From the NCBI GenBank assembly GCA_903930675.1, contig CAIYZJ010000050.1, positions 1 to 60,952 of the forward strand: 60,952 bases of DNA. The letters are read 5' to 3'. The stretch's first letter is position 1. Each line of letters begins with the position of its first letter. Below the pieces are notes generated by a model. The model ran no database searches, had not been told where the DNA came from, and saw nothing but the letters and a program-made list of their open reading frames with translations. Source of the DNA: an uncultured Hyphomicrobiales bacterium. GTDB taxonomy: Bacteria > Pseudomonadota > Alphaproteobacteria > Rhizobiales > Beijerinckiaceae. Both the position numbers and the translations under genes were made by a program. Positions 53,749-60,952 of this stretch are shown piece after piece.

Positions 53749-54591
53749 ATGGATTTGATGGCCAATCACAAGCCGCCTGCACTGACGGCGTACATTACCG
53801 CACAAAAGCCACCGGTGGAGTTGCCGCCGCAGTCTCCTGCACAGCTGTCATCGGACAAGCAAATGGCCTCGCCCAGCTATCGCCTGCCGGTTCTCGATCA
53901 GGATTTCCTGTTGAGCGATTCGCAGCGCGGCATGCGGTTCATGCTCGAATACGAAAAGACCGAGGAGATCATGCGGGCATGGAACATCATGTCCACCGTG
54001 GTGGTGTTCGGCAGCGCGCGGGTGCGCGAGGACGGGCCGGGCCGCCAGCCGTTCTGGTATCACGAGGCCCGCCGTTTCGCCCGCATGTGTTCGGCCCATG
54101 GCACCAATCCCGATCCCGTGACCGGAGAGCGTCATAACGTGATTTGCACGGGCGGCGGACCGGGGATCATGGAGGCGGCCAATCGCGGAGCCTTCGAGGT
54201 CGGCGCGCCCTCGATCGGGCTCAACATCACCTTGCCGCACGAACAGTTCCCAAACCCCTATATGACGCCGGAACTGACGATGAACTTTCATTATTTCGCC
54301 ATGCGCAAAATGCATTTTGCCATGCGTGCCCGCGCTATTGTCGCCTTTCCGGGCGGGTTCGGGACATTTGATGAATTGTTCGAATTGCTCACACTGAGCC
54401 AGACAGGAAAATCTACCAAAAGCCGGTTCGTGCTGTTTGACAAAGCCTATTGGTCGGGCATCGTCAATTTCGACGCCCTGGTCAGCCATGGCATGATCAG
54501 TACCGCCGATCTCGATATGATCCACTATGCCGAGACCGCCGAACAGGCATGGGAGCTGATCGAGCATGACCAGCCAAAAAAACAGGCATAA
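53749..54591 (+). CDS. LOG-family protein (TIGR00730, lysine-decarboxylase-like fold)
   Basis: A 280-residue protein of the LOG family, whose characterised members release free cytokinin bases from nucleotides or hydrolyse AMP. The nucleotide loop CTGGGPGIMEAANRGAF and the catalytic PGGFGTFDELFELLT motif are intact. It has about 90 extra N-terminal residues and the long-form insert of the type II group. Start is uncertain: ATG 53749 or ATG 53758; both have only weak upstream purines. Seventeen bases after pobA on the same strand, but a functional link is not evident. Confidence 0.88.
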   Translation: MDLMANHKPPALTAYITAQKPPVELPPQSPAQLSSDKQMASPSYRLPVLDQDFLLSDSQRGMRFMLEYEKTEEIMRAWNIMSTVVVFGSARVREDGPGRQPFWYHEARRFARMCSAHGTNPDPVTGERHNVICTGGGPGIMEAANRGAFEVGAPSIGLNITLPHEQFPNPYMTPELTMNFHYFAMRKMHFAMRARAIVAFPGGFGTFDELFELLTLSQTGKSTKSRFVLFDKAYWSGIVNFDALVSHGMISTADLDMIHYAETAEQAWELIEHDQPKKQA

Positions 54592-54623
54592 ACACAGTAT
54601 AAATCCGGCAGAAAACAGCCGAA

Positions 54624-54631
54624 ACATCTTG
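54624..54631 (+). promoter_or_regulatory. ACATCTTG box upstream of hydA, shared with the lyase/leuC region
   Basis: ACATCTTG, followed by CATTGA, matches ACATCTTGCTTTAA at 37899-37912 in 11 of 14 positions and lies about 60 bp before the hydantoinase start. It may mark co-regulation of cyclic-amide genes, but an 8-mer also recurs by chance at this window size. Confidence 0.25.
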
Positions 54632-54688
54632 CATTGACCGGCAATTATCAGAAAATCCGGCACTATATTGTTCAAAGGAGAGGCTCTT

Positions 54689-56113
54689 ATGGGTGATTTT
54701 GATGTAGCGGTCAGAGGCGGTACGGTGGTGACCGCATCCGATGTGATGCAATGCGACATCGGCATCAGGGACGGCCGCATCGCCGCACTGGCCGACCGCA
54801 TTACCGGAGCCAAATCCGAGATCGACGCCACGGGACTTCTGGTCATGCCGGGCGGCATCGATAGCCATGTGCATCTGTGCCAGAACAGCCCGGGCATCCG
54901 TATGGCCGATGACTTCACCTCCGGCTCGATGGCGGCGGTGGCGGGCGGCAATACCACCATCATTCCCTTTGCCACCCAACCGCGCGGCGCCTCCTTGCGC
55001 GAGAGCGTGACGGAATACCAAAAACTGGCGGAAGGAAACTGCATTGCCGATTACGGCATCCATCTGATCATCACCGATCCGACCCCGTCGATTTTGGGGC
55101 AGGAACTGCCCGCACTGGTGGCCGATGGCTACACCTCGTTCAAGGTGTTCATGACCTATGACGAAATGGTTCTCAATGACCGCCAATTGCTTGATGTGTT
55201 CGATGTGGCACGGCGCGAGAAGGCCTTGGTGATGGTTCATTGCGAGGGCTATGATTCCATCAAATTCATGACCGAACGGCTGGAAGCGGCAGGCAAGACC
55301 GCGCCCTATTATCATGGCAAATCGCGTCCCGAACTTGTCGAGCGCGAAGCCGCCCACCGCGCCATCAGCCACGCAGAACTGGTCGACGTGCCGATCATGA
55401 TCGTGCATGTGTCGGGCCGTCAGGCGATGGAACAAATCCGCTGGGCGCAACAGCGCGGACTCAAAGTCTATGGTGAAACCTGCCCGCAATATATCTCGCT
55501 GACCGAAGAGGATATGAAGGGCAAGAATTTCGACGAGACCGGCGGCAAATATGTCTGCTCCCCGCCCCCGCGCGACCGCGACGGCTGGGAAGCCATCTGG
55601 GAAGGATTGCGCACCGGCGTGTTCCAGACCTTCTCGTCCGATCACTGCCCCTTTGTCTATGACAGCCCCGAGGGCAAGCTGAACCCCAAGGGCAAGCAAT
55701 CCTTCCGCTATGTGCCCAACGGGATTCCCGGTGTCGAAACACGGTTGCCGATCCTGTTTTCGGAAGGCGTGTCGAAAGGCCGAATCACGCTGGAGCAATT
55801 CGTCGCGCTGACCTCGACCAACCACGCCAAGATTTACGGCCTCTATCCGCAAAAAGGCTCGATTGCCGTGGGCGCGGATGCCGATCTGGTATTGTGGGAC
55901 GCCAACCGCACCGTGACCATCTCTCAAGACCTGTTGCATCACGGTGCGGATTATACGCCATGGGAGGGATACGAGGTCAAAGGCTGGCCGGTCAAAACCA
56001 TCCTGCGCGGCGACGTCGTGTTTGATGACGGCAAGGTGGTGGGCAAGCCCGGGGGAGGCCGTTTCCTCAAACGCGCGCTGTCCCCTTACGCGGTCCCGAA
56101 CCACACAGACTGA
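54689..56113 (+). CDS. hydA: Dihydropyrimidinase / D-hydantoinase
   Basis: Metal-dependent cyclic amidohydrolase opening dihydropyrimidines or 5-substituted hydantoins without ATP, 474 residues. The bimetal site is complete: HVH in GGIDSHVHLCQN, the carboxylated Lys in YTSFKVFMTYD, His in MVHCEG and IVHVSG, and Asp in FSSDHCPF. AAAGGAGAGG precedes ATG 54689; a TTG at 54668 lies before that site and is rejected. It is followed by an ABC operon for which its substrate is the natural candidate. Unlike HyuAB it needs no ATP, so the window carries two unrelated hydantoinase types. Confidence 0.95.
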   Translation: MGDFDVAVRGGTVVTASDVMQCDIGIRDGRIAALADRITGAKSEIDATGLLVMPGGIDSHVHLCQNSPGIRMADDFTSGSMAAVAGGNTTIIPFATQPRGASLRESVTEYQKLAEGNCIADYGIHLIITDPTPSILGQELPALVADGYTSFKVFMTYDEMVLNDRQLLDVFDVARREKALVMVHCEGYDSIKFMTERLEAAGKTAPYYHGKSRPELVEREAAHRAISHAELVDVPIMIVHVSGRQAMEQIRWAQQRGLKVYGETCPQYISLTEEDMKGKNFDETGGKYVCSPPPRDRDGWEAIWEGLRTGVFQTFSSDHCPFVYDSPEGKLNPKGKQSFRYVPNGIPGVETRLPILFSEGVSKGRITLEQFVALTSTNHAKIYGLYPQKGSIAVGADADLVLWDANRTVTISQDLLHHGADYTPWEGYEVKGWPVKTILRGDVVFDDGKVVGKPGGGRFLKRALSPYAVPNHTD

Positions 56114-56136
56114 AGCCCCGTGCAACAAGGCGCGTT

Positions 56137-56165
56137 CGACCGGTCCGATTTGAGGGGACCGGTCG
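56137..56165 (+). terminator. Hairpin after hydA, possible terminator
   Basis: CGACCGGTCC (56137-56146) pairs perfectly with GGACCGGTCG (56156-56165). A T-tract is weak (CTTGCCTT follows), so termination may be partial. The livJ promoter begins 11 bases later. Confidence 0.45.
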
Positions 56166-56175
56166 GGCGCTTGCC

Positions 56176-56205
56176 TTGACGCTGGGGGCCACAAGACGAT
56201 AAAAT
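56176..56205 (+). promoter_or_regulatory. Sigma70-type promoter of the second liv operon
   Basis: TTGACG at 56176-56181 and TAAAAT at 56200-56205 are 18 bp apart, each matching five of six consensus bases. It lies about 75 bp before the livJ start and directly ahead of two palindromic sites, so it is probably repressed by a protein bound there. Confidence 0.72.
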
Positions 56206-56239
56206 GTTCGCAATATGAAAAAACGTTCGCATGGTGAAC
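56206..56239 (+). promoter_or_regulatory. Two tandem palindromic operator-like sites
   Basis: GTTCGCAATATGAAA (56206-56220) and GTTCGCATGGTGAAC (56225-56239) share the form GTTC-N7-GAAC, with the first copy one mismatch short. They repeat at 19 bp and cover the predicted transcription start. The arrangement resembles binding sites of IclR-type regulators, but no regulator gene is next to it in the window. Confidence 0.55.
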
Positions 56240-56277
56240 AAACACCGTGAAGAACCGATCACCAGAGAGGGACACCG

Positions 56278-57480
56278 ATGAGCAACCACACATTTTCCAA
56301 ACGCGTCTGGCTGGCCGCCCCCGTGCTGGCAGGCCTTGGCCTGCTGGCCCCGCAGCTGGCGCAGCCCGCTTCGGCGCAAGAGACCGTCAAGATCGGCATG
56401 ATCCTGCCGATGACCGGCCCTTCCAGCTCGACCGGTCGCCAGCAGGAAGCGGCCGCCAAGCTGTTCATCCAGCAAAACGGCGCAAAGGTCGCGGGCAAGA
56501 CCATCGAACTGATCATCAAGGACGACACCGGCGCACCCGATGTGACCAAGCGTCTGGCGCAGGAACTGATCGTCAATGACAAGGTCAGCGTGTTGCTCGG
56601 CTTCGGCCTGACCCCGCTGGCGCTGTCTGTGGCCCCGCTGGCAACACAGGCCAAAGTGCCGCAGATCGTGACGGCCGCAGCGACCGCCATGATCACCGAA
56701 CAGTCGCCCTTCATCGTGCGCACCAGCTTCACTTTGCCGCAGGCCTCGGTGCCGATGGCGGAATGGAGCCTGAAAAACAACATCAAGAAAGTCGTAACAC
56801 TGGTCACCGATTACGGCCCGGGTCTCGATGCCGAAAAGTGGTTCAGCGAGACCATGACCAAGGGCGGCGGCACGGTTGTCGAAAATCTGCGCGTGCCTTT
56901 GCGCAATCCCGATTTCGCTCCCTTCCTGCAGCGTGTGAAGGATGCCTCTCCTGATGCGGTGTTCGTGTTTGTGCCATCGGGCTTCGGCGCGGCCTTCATG
57001 AAACAATTTGTCGAGCGCGGCTTTGACAAGGCAGGCATCAAGCTGATTGCCACCGGTGACGTGACCGATGATGATCTGTTGCAGGAAATCGGCGATGCAG
57101 CTTTGGGCGTGGTCAACACCCATCACTATTCGGCCTCCCACAACTCGCCCGAAAACAAGGTGTTTGTCGAAGCCTTCCGCAAAGCCAACAACAATATGCG
57201 TCCCAACTTCATGGCGGTCGGTGCCTATGACGGCATGCAGCTGATCTACAAGGCTCTGGAAAAGACCAAAGGCAACACCGATGGCGAAGGCCTGATTGCG
57301 GCCATGAAAGGCATGAGCTGGACCTCGGTGCGCGGTCCTGTGTCGATTGATCCCGACACCCGCGATATTGTGCAAAACATCTATGTGCGCAAGGTCGAGA
57401 AAGTCGGAACCGAGCTTTACAACCAGGAATTCTCGACCATCGAAGCGGTCAAGGATCCTTTCAAAGCCGCCAAGAAATAA
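56278..57480 (+). CDS. ABC transporter substrate-binding protein (LivJ type), second operon
   Basis: Periplasmic receptor, 400 residues. A signal peptide spans about 1-38 (VLAGLGLLAPQLAQPASAQE), followed by a Peripla_BP_6 domain starting VKIGMILPMTGPSSSTGRQQEAAAKLFIQ. It shows little resemblance to the first operon's receptor at key ligand positions, so a different ligand is likely. AGAGAGGGACACC precedes ATG 56278. Downstream of hydA; a hydantoin, pyrimidine or ureide ligand is a reasonable guess, not shown. Confidence 0.93.
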   Translation: MSNHTFSKRVWLAAPVLAGLGLLAPQLAQPASAQETVKIGMILPMTGPSSSTGRQQEAAAKLFIQQNGAKVAGKTIELIIKDDTGAPDVTKRLAQELIVNDKVSVLLGFGLTPLALSVAPLATQAKVPQIVTAAATAMITEQSPFIVRTSFTLPQASVPMAEWSLKNNIKKVVTLVTDYGPGLDAEKWFSETMTKGGGTVVENLRVPLRNPDFAPFLQRVKDASPDAVFVFVPSGFGAAFMKQFVERGFDKAGIKLIATGDVTDDDLLQEIGDAALGVVNTHHYSASHNSPENKVFVEAFRKANNNMRPNFMAVGAYDGMQLIYKALEKTKGNTDGEGLIAAMKGMSWTSVRGPVSIDPDTRDIVQNIYVRKVEKVGTELYNQEFSTIEAVKDPFKAAKK

Positions 57481-57514
57481 CGTCTCGCCCTTCAAGGCGT
57501 GACGCGCATGACAA

Positions 57515-57555
57515 GGGGGGACGCGAACGGTTTTATTGTGCCGTTTCGTCCCCCC
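57515..57555 (+). terminator. Intercistronic hairpin between livJ and livH (second operon)
   Basis: GGGGGGACG (57515-57523) pairs with CGTCCCCCC (57547-57555), extended by AACGG/CCGTT (57526-57530 with 57541-57545). No T-tract follows. As in the first operon it sits between receptor and permease genes and may stabilise the receptor message or partly stop transcription. Confidence 0.65.
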
Positions 57556-57620
57556 GTTATTCGACAGACTGCCTCTGCTTGTTTTGATCCCGAAGCCTGT
57601 GACATGAAAAGACCCCTTCC

Positions 57621-58481
57621 ATGCTGACGATCCTTTTTGATGGTATCGCTTACGGGATGCTCTTGTTCGTGCTGGCTTGCGGACTGAGCGTGACCATGGG
57701 CCTGATGAATTTCATCAACCTGTCGCATGGCGTGTTCTCGATGGCGGGCGGCTATATCACCGCGTTTCTGATCAACCGTTTGGGTGTCCCGTTTCTGCTC
57801 TGCCTGCCTCTGGCTTTTCTGTTTTCAGCCGCACTCGGCATGGTGTTGGAGCGCACGCTCTATCGCAGGCTTTATGCGCGCAGCCATCTCGATCAGGTGC
57901 TGTTCACCATCGGCATCGTGTTCATGGCGGTGGCGGCTGTCGATTATGTGATCGGCTCGCAGCAACAAACCGTCAAATTGCCCGAGATACTGAAAGGCCG
58001 CATCGATATCTTCGGCGGCAGCATCGGGCTCTATCGGGTATTTATCATCGCTCTGTGCGGTTGCCTCGCTGTGACCATCCAGATGCTGCTGGTCAAGACG
58101 CGGTTCGGCAGCCAGTTGCGTGCCGCTGTCGATGATCCGCGTGTGGCACGCGGCATGGGCATCAATGTGAATACGGTGTTTGCCATCACATTTGCCGTCG
58201 GCTCCGGTCTGGCGGGATTGGGCGGGGCACTGGGGACCGACATTCTCGGGATGGACCCGACCTTTCCGATCAAATTCATGATCTATTTTCTGATCGTGGT
58301 GACGGTGGGCGGCACCAGCGGCATCACGGGCGCCTTTTTCGCCTCGCTGATCCTCGGTATTGCCGATGTCGGCGGCAAATATTACGTGCCGCAAATCGGC
58401 GCGTTCATCATTTATGCCTTGATGTTGGTGGTGCTGATCATCCGCCCGCAAGGTCTGTTCAGCCGCAGCAAGGGGAAATGA
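57621..58481 (+). CDS. livH: Branched-chain amino-acid-type ABC permease LivH, second operon
   Basis: Inner-membrane permease, 286 residues with about eight helices. The N-terminal landmark DGIAYGMLLFVLACGLSVTMGLMNFINLSHG and the C-terminal TVGGTSGITGAFFASLILGIADVGGKYY fit LivH-type proteins of the aromatic/urea-transport-like branch. Its stop overlaps the livM start (ATGA). Confidence 0.94.
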   Translation: MLTILFDGIAYGMLLFVLACGLSVTMGLMNFINLSHGVFSMAGGYITAFLINRLGVPFLLCLPLAFLFSAALGMVLERTLYRRLYARSHLDQVLFTIGIVFMAVAAVDYVIGSQQQTVKLPEILKGRIDIFGGSIGLYRVFIIALCGCLAVTIQMLLVKTRFGSQLRAAVDDPRVARGMGINVNTVFAITFAVGSGLAGLGGALGTDILGMDPTFPIKFMIYFLIVVTVGGTSGITGAFFASLILGIADVGGKYYVPQIGAFIIYALMLVVLIIRPQGLFSRSKGK

Positions 58482-59470
58482 GCATGGCCCCGTCCGCCCA
58501 TCAGATGATGCTTGATCAGGCGCGCTGGCGCTGGAGCGAAAGCCTGTTCTGGCTGTCGAGCCTCGCCGTGCTGTTTGTGTTTCCCTCCAAAGCCCTGCTG
58601 TTCAGCCAGATTGCGATTATGGGCCTGTTCGCTTTGTCGCTCGATCTGATCCTCGGCTATGGCGGCATTGTCTCGCTCGGCCATGCCGCCTTTTTCGGGG
58701 TGGGGGCCTATGCGGCGGGACTGATGGCCAAGCATGGCATGGGTGATCCTTTGCTCGGGCTTGGCGTGGCGGCCTTTGTGGCCGCCGTGATCGGCTGGCT
58801 GACCAGCTTCCTGCTGCTGCGCGGCAGTGATCTGACGCGGTTGATGGTGACTTTGGGTATTGCCCTGATGCTGTTCGAACTCGCCAACCGCATGGCCCCG
58901 ATCACCGGCGGAGCCGATGGTTTGCAGGGCATGATGGTGGGGCCTGTGCTCGGGCTGTTCAGCTTCGACCTGTTCGGCAAGACCGCCTATCTCTATGCGC
59001 TGACGGTGCTGTTTTTGCTGTTTTTGCTGGCGCGCAAAATCGTGCACTCGACCTTTGGTCTGTCGCTGCGCGCGGTCAAAGGCAATGCCTTGCGCGCGGG
59101 TGCCATCGGCATTTCGGTATCAGGCAGGCTGGTGGCCATCTATACGCTGTCGGCGGCGTTTGCGGGGATAGCCGGTGCGCTTTCGGCGCAGACGACACAG
59201 CTCGTCTCGCTTGATGTGCTGGATTTCCACCGCTCGGCCGATGTGATGCTGGTGCTGGTGATCGGCGGGGTCGGCTGGCTCTATGGCGGGATCATCGGCG
59301 CGATCATGTTTACCCTGATGCAGGATTGGCTGGCGGGCATCACACCGCAATATTGGGAATTCTGGATCGGTCTGGTGCTGGTCTGTCTGGTGCTGGTCGG
59401 CCATGACCGCATCAAGACCGGCGTTCAATCCATGGTCGCACGCCTCGGCGGCAAAGGAGGTGCGGCATGA
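58478..59470 (+). CDS. livM: Branched-chain amino-acid-type ABC permease LivM, second operon
   Basis: Second permease, 330 residues, eight to ten helices. Family landmarks are ALSLDLILGYGGIVSLGHAAFFGVGAYAAGLMA and VIGGVGWLYGGIIGAIMF. Unlike the first operon it is a free-standing LivM. Overlaps livH and livG by four bases at each end, so the whole set is translated together. ATG 58478 has a second ATG two codons on. Confidence 0.94.
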   Translation: MSMAPSAHQMMLDQARWRWSESLFWLSSLAVLFVFPSKALLFSQIAIMGLFALSLDLILGYGGIVSLGHAAFFGVGAYAAGLMAKHGMGDPLLGLGVAAFVAAVIGWLTSFLLLRGSDLTRLMVTLGIALMLFELANRMAPITGGADGLQGMMVGPVLGLFSFDLFGKTAYLYALTVLFLLFLLARKIVHSTFGLSLRAVKGNALRAGAIGISVSGRLVAIYTLSAAFAGIAGALSAQTTQLVSLDVLDFHRSADVMLVLVIGGVGWLYGGIIGAIMFTLMQDWLAGITPQYWEFWIGLVLVCLVLVGHDRIKTGVQSMVARLGGKGGAA

Positions 59471-60219
59471 GCATCGCACTGGCCACCCATGATCTGGTCA
59501 AGAATTTCGGTGGCTTGCGGGCTACCGATCATGTCTCGCTGACCATCCACACCGGCGCCCGTCACGCGCTGATCGGACCGAACGGGGCGGGCAAGACCAC
59601 CTTGATCAATCTGTTGACGGGCGTGCTGACGCCCTCGCAAGGGAACATCACGCTTGAGGGCGAAAACATCACCCGACTCAGCCAGCATGCACGGGTGCAG
59701 CGCGGGCTGGTGCGCACCTTCCAGATCAACCAGTTGTTTGCCGATATGAGCCCGTTGCAATCGCTGTGTCTGGCGGTCTCGGAACGCAACCAACAGGGCC
59801 GCGATTGGTGGCGGGTGGCGGGATCCGACAAAGCCCATGTCGACGAGGCCGAGGAGATCCTCACCCGCTTCGGCTTGCGCGATGTGATGATGCAACAGAC
59901 CCGCTTTTTGCCCTATGGCAAACAGCGCCTGCTTGAAATTGCTCTGGCGATTGCCTGCAAGCCGCGCGTGCTGCTGCTCGACGAACCTGCCGCGGGCGTG
60001 CCGGAGGAAGAGCGTCACGAGATTATCGACATTCTGGCCGCTCTGCCCAAAGATGTCACGGTCGTGCTGATCGAGCATGATATGGATCTGGTGTTCAGCT
60101 TTGCCGATCGCATCTCGGTGATGGTCAATGGTGCCTTGCTGACCGAAGGCGGTGTCGACGAGATCGCGCGCGATCCGCAAGTGCGCGCGGTCTATCTGGG
60201 AGAATCCGGCCATGAGTGA
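59467..60219 (+). CDS. livG: Branched-chain amino-acid-type ABC ATPase LivG, second operon
   Basis: ATP-binding subunit, 250 residues. Walker A GPNGAGKTT, LivG-specific GLVRTFQINQLF, a variant signature LPYGKQRLLEIALAIA, Walker B VLLLDEPAAGVPEEER and the IEHD switch are present. The LSGGQ-like motif is LPYGKQ, a pattern seen in many LivG proteins. Overlaps livM and livF. Confidence 0.95.
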   Translation: MSIALATHDLVKNFGGLRATDHVSLTIHTGARHALIGPNGAGKTTLINLLTGVLTPSQGNITLEGENITRLSQHARVQRGLVRTFQINQLFADMSPLQSLCLAVSERNQQGRDWWRVAGSDKAHVDEAEEILTRFGLRDVMMQQTRFLPYGKQRLLEIALAIACKPRVLLLDEPAAGVPEEERHEIIDILAALPKDVTVVLIEHDMDLVFSFADRISVMVNGALLTEGGVDEIARDPQVRAVYLGESGHE

Positions 60220-60952
60220 GCCAGCCCGTTCCGATCTTCTGACGCTCGACAATCTGGCCGCAGGCTATGGCGAGGCGCGTGTGCTCAACGGATTGTCGCT
60301 GTCGCTCAAAGACGGCCGCTCGCTGGCTTTGCTGGGCCGCAATGGCACCGGCAAAACCACGCTGATCAATTCTTTGATCGGCCTGACCACATGGCAGGGC
60401 GGACGCATCACTTTCAGTGGCAAGGACATCACCACGATGCCGGCCGAACAACGCGCCCATAGCGGCATCGGCTGGGTGCCGCAGGAGCGCAATATTTTCA
60501 AATCACTGACCGTCGAGGAAAACATGACGGCGGTGGCCTGCGATGGCCCGTGGACCGTCGCCCGCGTCTACGAGATGTTTCCGCGCTTGAAAGAACGCCG
60601 CCGCAATCTCGGCAACCAGCTGTCGGGCGGCGAACAGCAGATGCTGGCGATCGGCCGCGCGCTGGTGCTCAATCCGCGCCTGCTGTTGCTGGACGAGCCG
60701 ACGGAAGGCCTTGCCCCGATCATTGTCGATGAAGTGCTGCATGCCTTGCGCGGTCTGGCGCGGGACGAAGGCCTGTCGATGATCATTGTCGAACAAAAAG
60801 CCCAGAAGATTCTCGGCTTCACCGATGACGCGATTATTCTGGATCGCGGCAGCATCGTCCATCATGCTGCCAGTGCCGACCTGTTGCAGGATCAGGCCAT
60901 ACTCGATCAACATCTCGGTGCCGTCGGCAAGACCGCACCCGCCCCCCCGCAC
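60212..60952 (+). CDS. livF: Branched-chain amino-acid-type ABC ATPase LivF, second operon, 3' end cut
   Basis: The frame from ATG 60212 stays open to the window end (247 codons). Walker A is GRNGTGKTT, the signature LSGGEQQMLAIGRA, Walker B LLLLDEPTEGLAP, followed by IIVEQKAQ in place of the usual VEQN. Start overlaps the livG end by eight bases. Residues present already exceed the 235-240 of most LivF proteins, so only a short tail should be missing. Confidence 0.94.
   Translation, partial: MSEPARSDLLTLDNLAAGYGEARVLNGLSLSLKDGRSLALLGRNGTGKTTLINSLIGLTTWQGGRITFSGKDITTMPAEQRAHSGIGWVPQERNIFKSLTVEENMTAVACDGPWTVARVYEMFPRLKERRRNLGNQLSGGEQQMLAIGRALVLNPRLLLLDEPTEGLAPIIVDEVLHALRGLARDEGLSMIIVEQKAQKILGFTDDAIILDRGSIVHHAASADLLQDQAILDQHLGAVGKTAPAPPH

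Noticed and set aside
54634-54669. TTGACC and TATATT upstream of hydA as a sigma70 promoter
   Set aside because: The spacer is 24 bp, too long for a functional pair.

Overview
The window reads as chromosomal DNA of an alphaproteobacterium, order unresolved. Support comes from GapR (DUF2312), a DUF2794 protein, an IalB-type periplasmic protein, a DUF1036 protein, an ECF sigma of the RpoE/ChrR type and divergent tesA / ybbA-ybbP. Coding density is high and composition is fairly even. I saw no insertion sequence, prophage, CRISPR array, tRNA or rRNA. The left edge cuts a formate dehydrogenase beta-subunit gene and the right edge cuts a livF gene.

Layout. 1-1545: end of a membrane formate dehydrogenase operon (beta, cytochrome b gamma, a 58-residue small ORF, terminator). 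1552-4848: a very long amidase and a 2-hydroxyacid dehydrogenase. 5044-13777: mostly housekeeping genes (htpG with a sigma32-like promoter, ybgC, rlmN, ialB, an ECF sigma, an SDR, a pterin dehydratase, thpR, an aldo/keto reductase, tesA). 13962-18087: ybbA-ybbP and a Bax-inhibitor-1 protein. 18164-22924: DUF2794, an RNA-like intergenic region with several strong hairpins, an AhpD-like protein, an ABC1/UbiB kinase and an M3 peptidase. 23152-27961: an atypical NtrC-type regulator translationally coupled to an L,D-transpeptidase, then a DUF882 peptidase-like protein. 27969-32534: GapR, an EamA exporter, a glycerate 2-kinase, DUF1036 and a chromate transporter.

32538-40066 is the most interesting block. 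A four-gene leftward operon with overlapping start and stop codons (isocitrate-lyase/PEP-mutase-type lyase, hyuB, hyuA, isochorismatase-like hydrolase) is divergent from an overlapping leuC-leuD-type hydratase pair. Read together they could open a cyclic amide or imide, release a substituted maleate or related diacid, hydrate it and cleave it. This is my inference and no such pathway is proven here.

40052-45177: pgi, a fructokinase-type kinase, DUF3830, a secreted triple-repeat cysteine protein and an aldehyde dehydrogenase. 45244-52306: a leftward branched-chain-amino-acid-type ABC operon (livJ, livH, fused livM-livG, livF) continuing into an SDR, a membrane protein and an HSL-type esterase. 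It is divergent from pobA (4-hydroxybenzoate hydroxylase), so an aromatic ligand is plausible. 53749-60952: a LOG-family protein, a dihydropyrimidinase/D-hydantoinase, and a second livJHMGF operon behind a good sigma70 promoter with two tandem palindromic operator-like sites. Together the right half looks like a catabolic stretch for cyclic amides, aromatics and organic acids.
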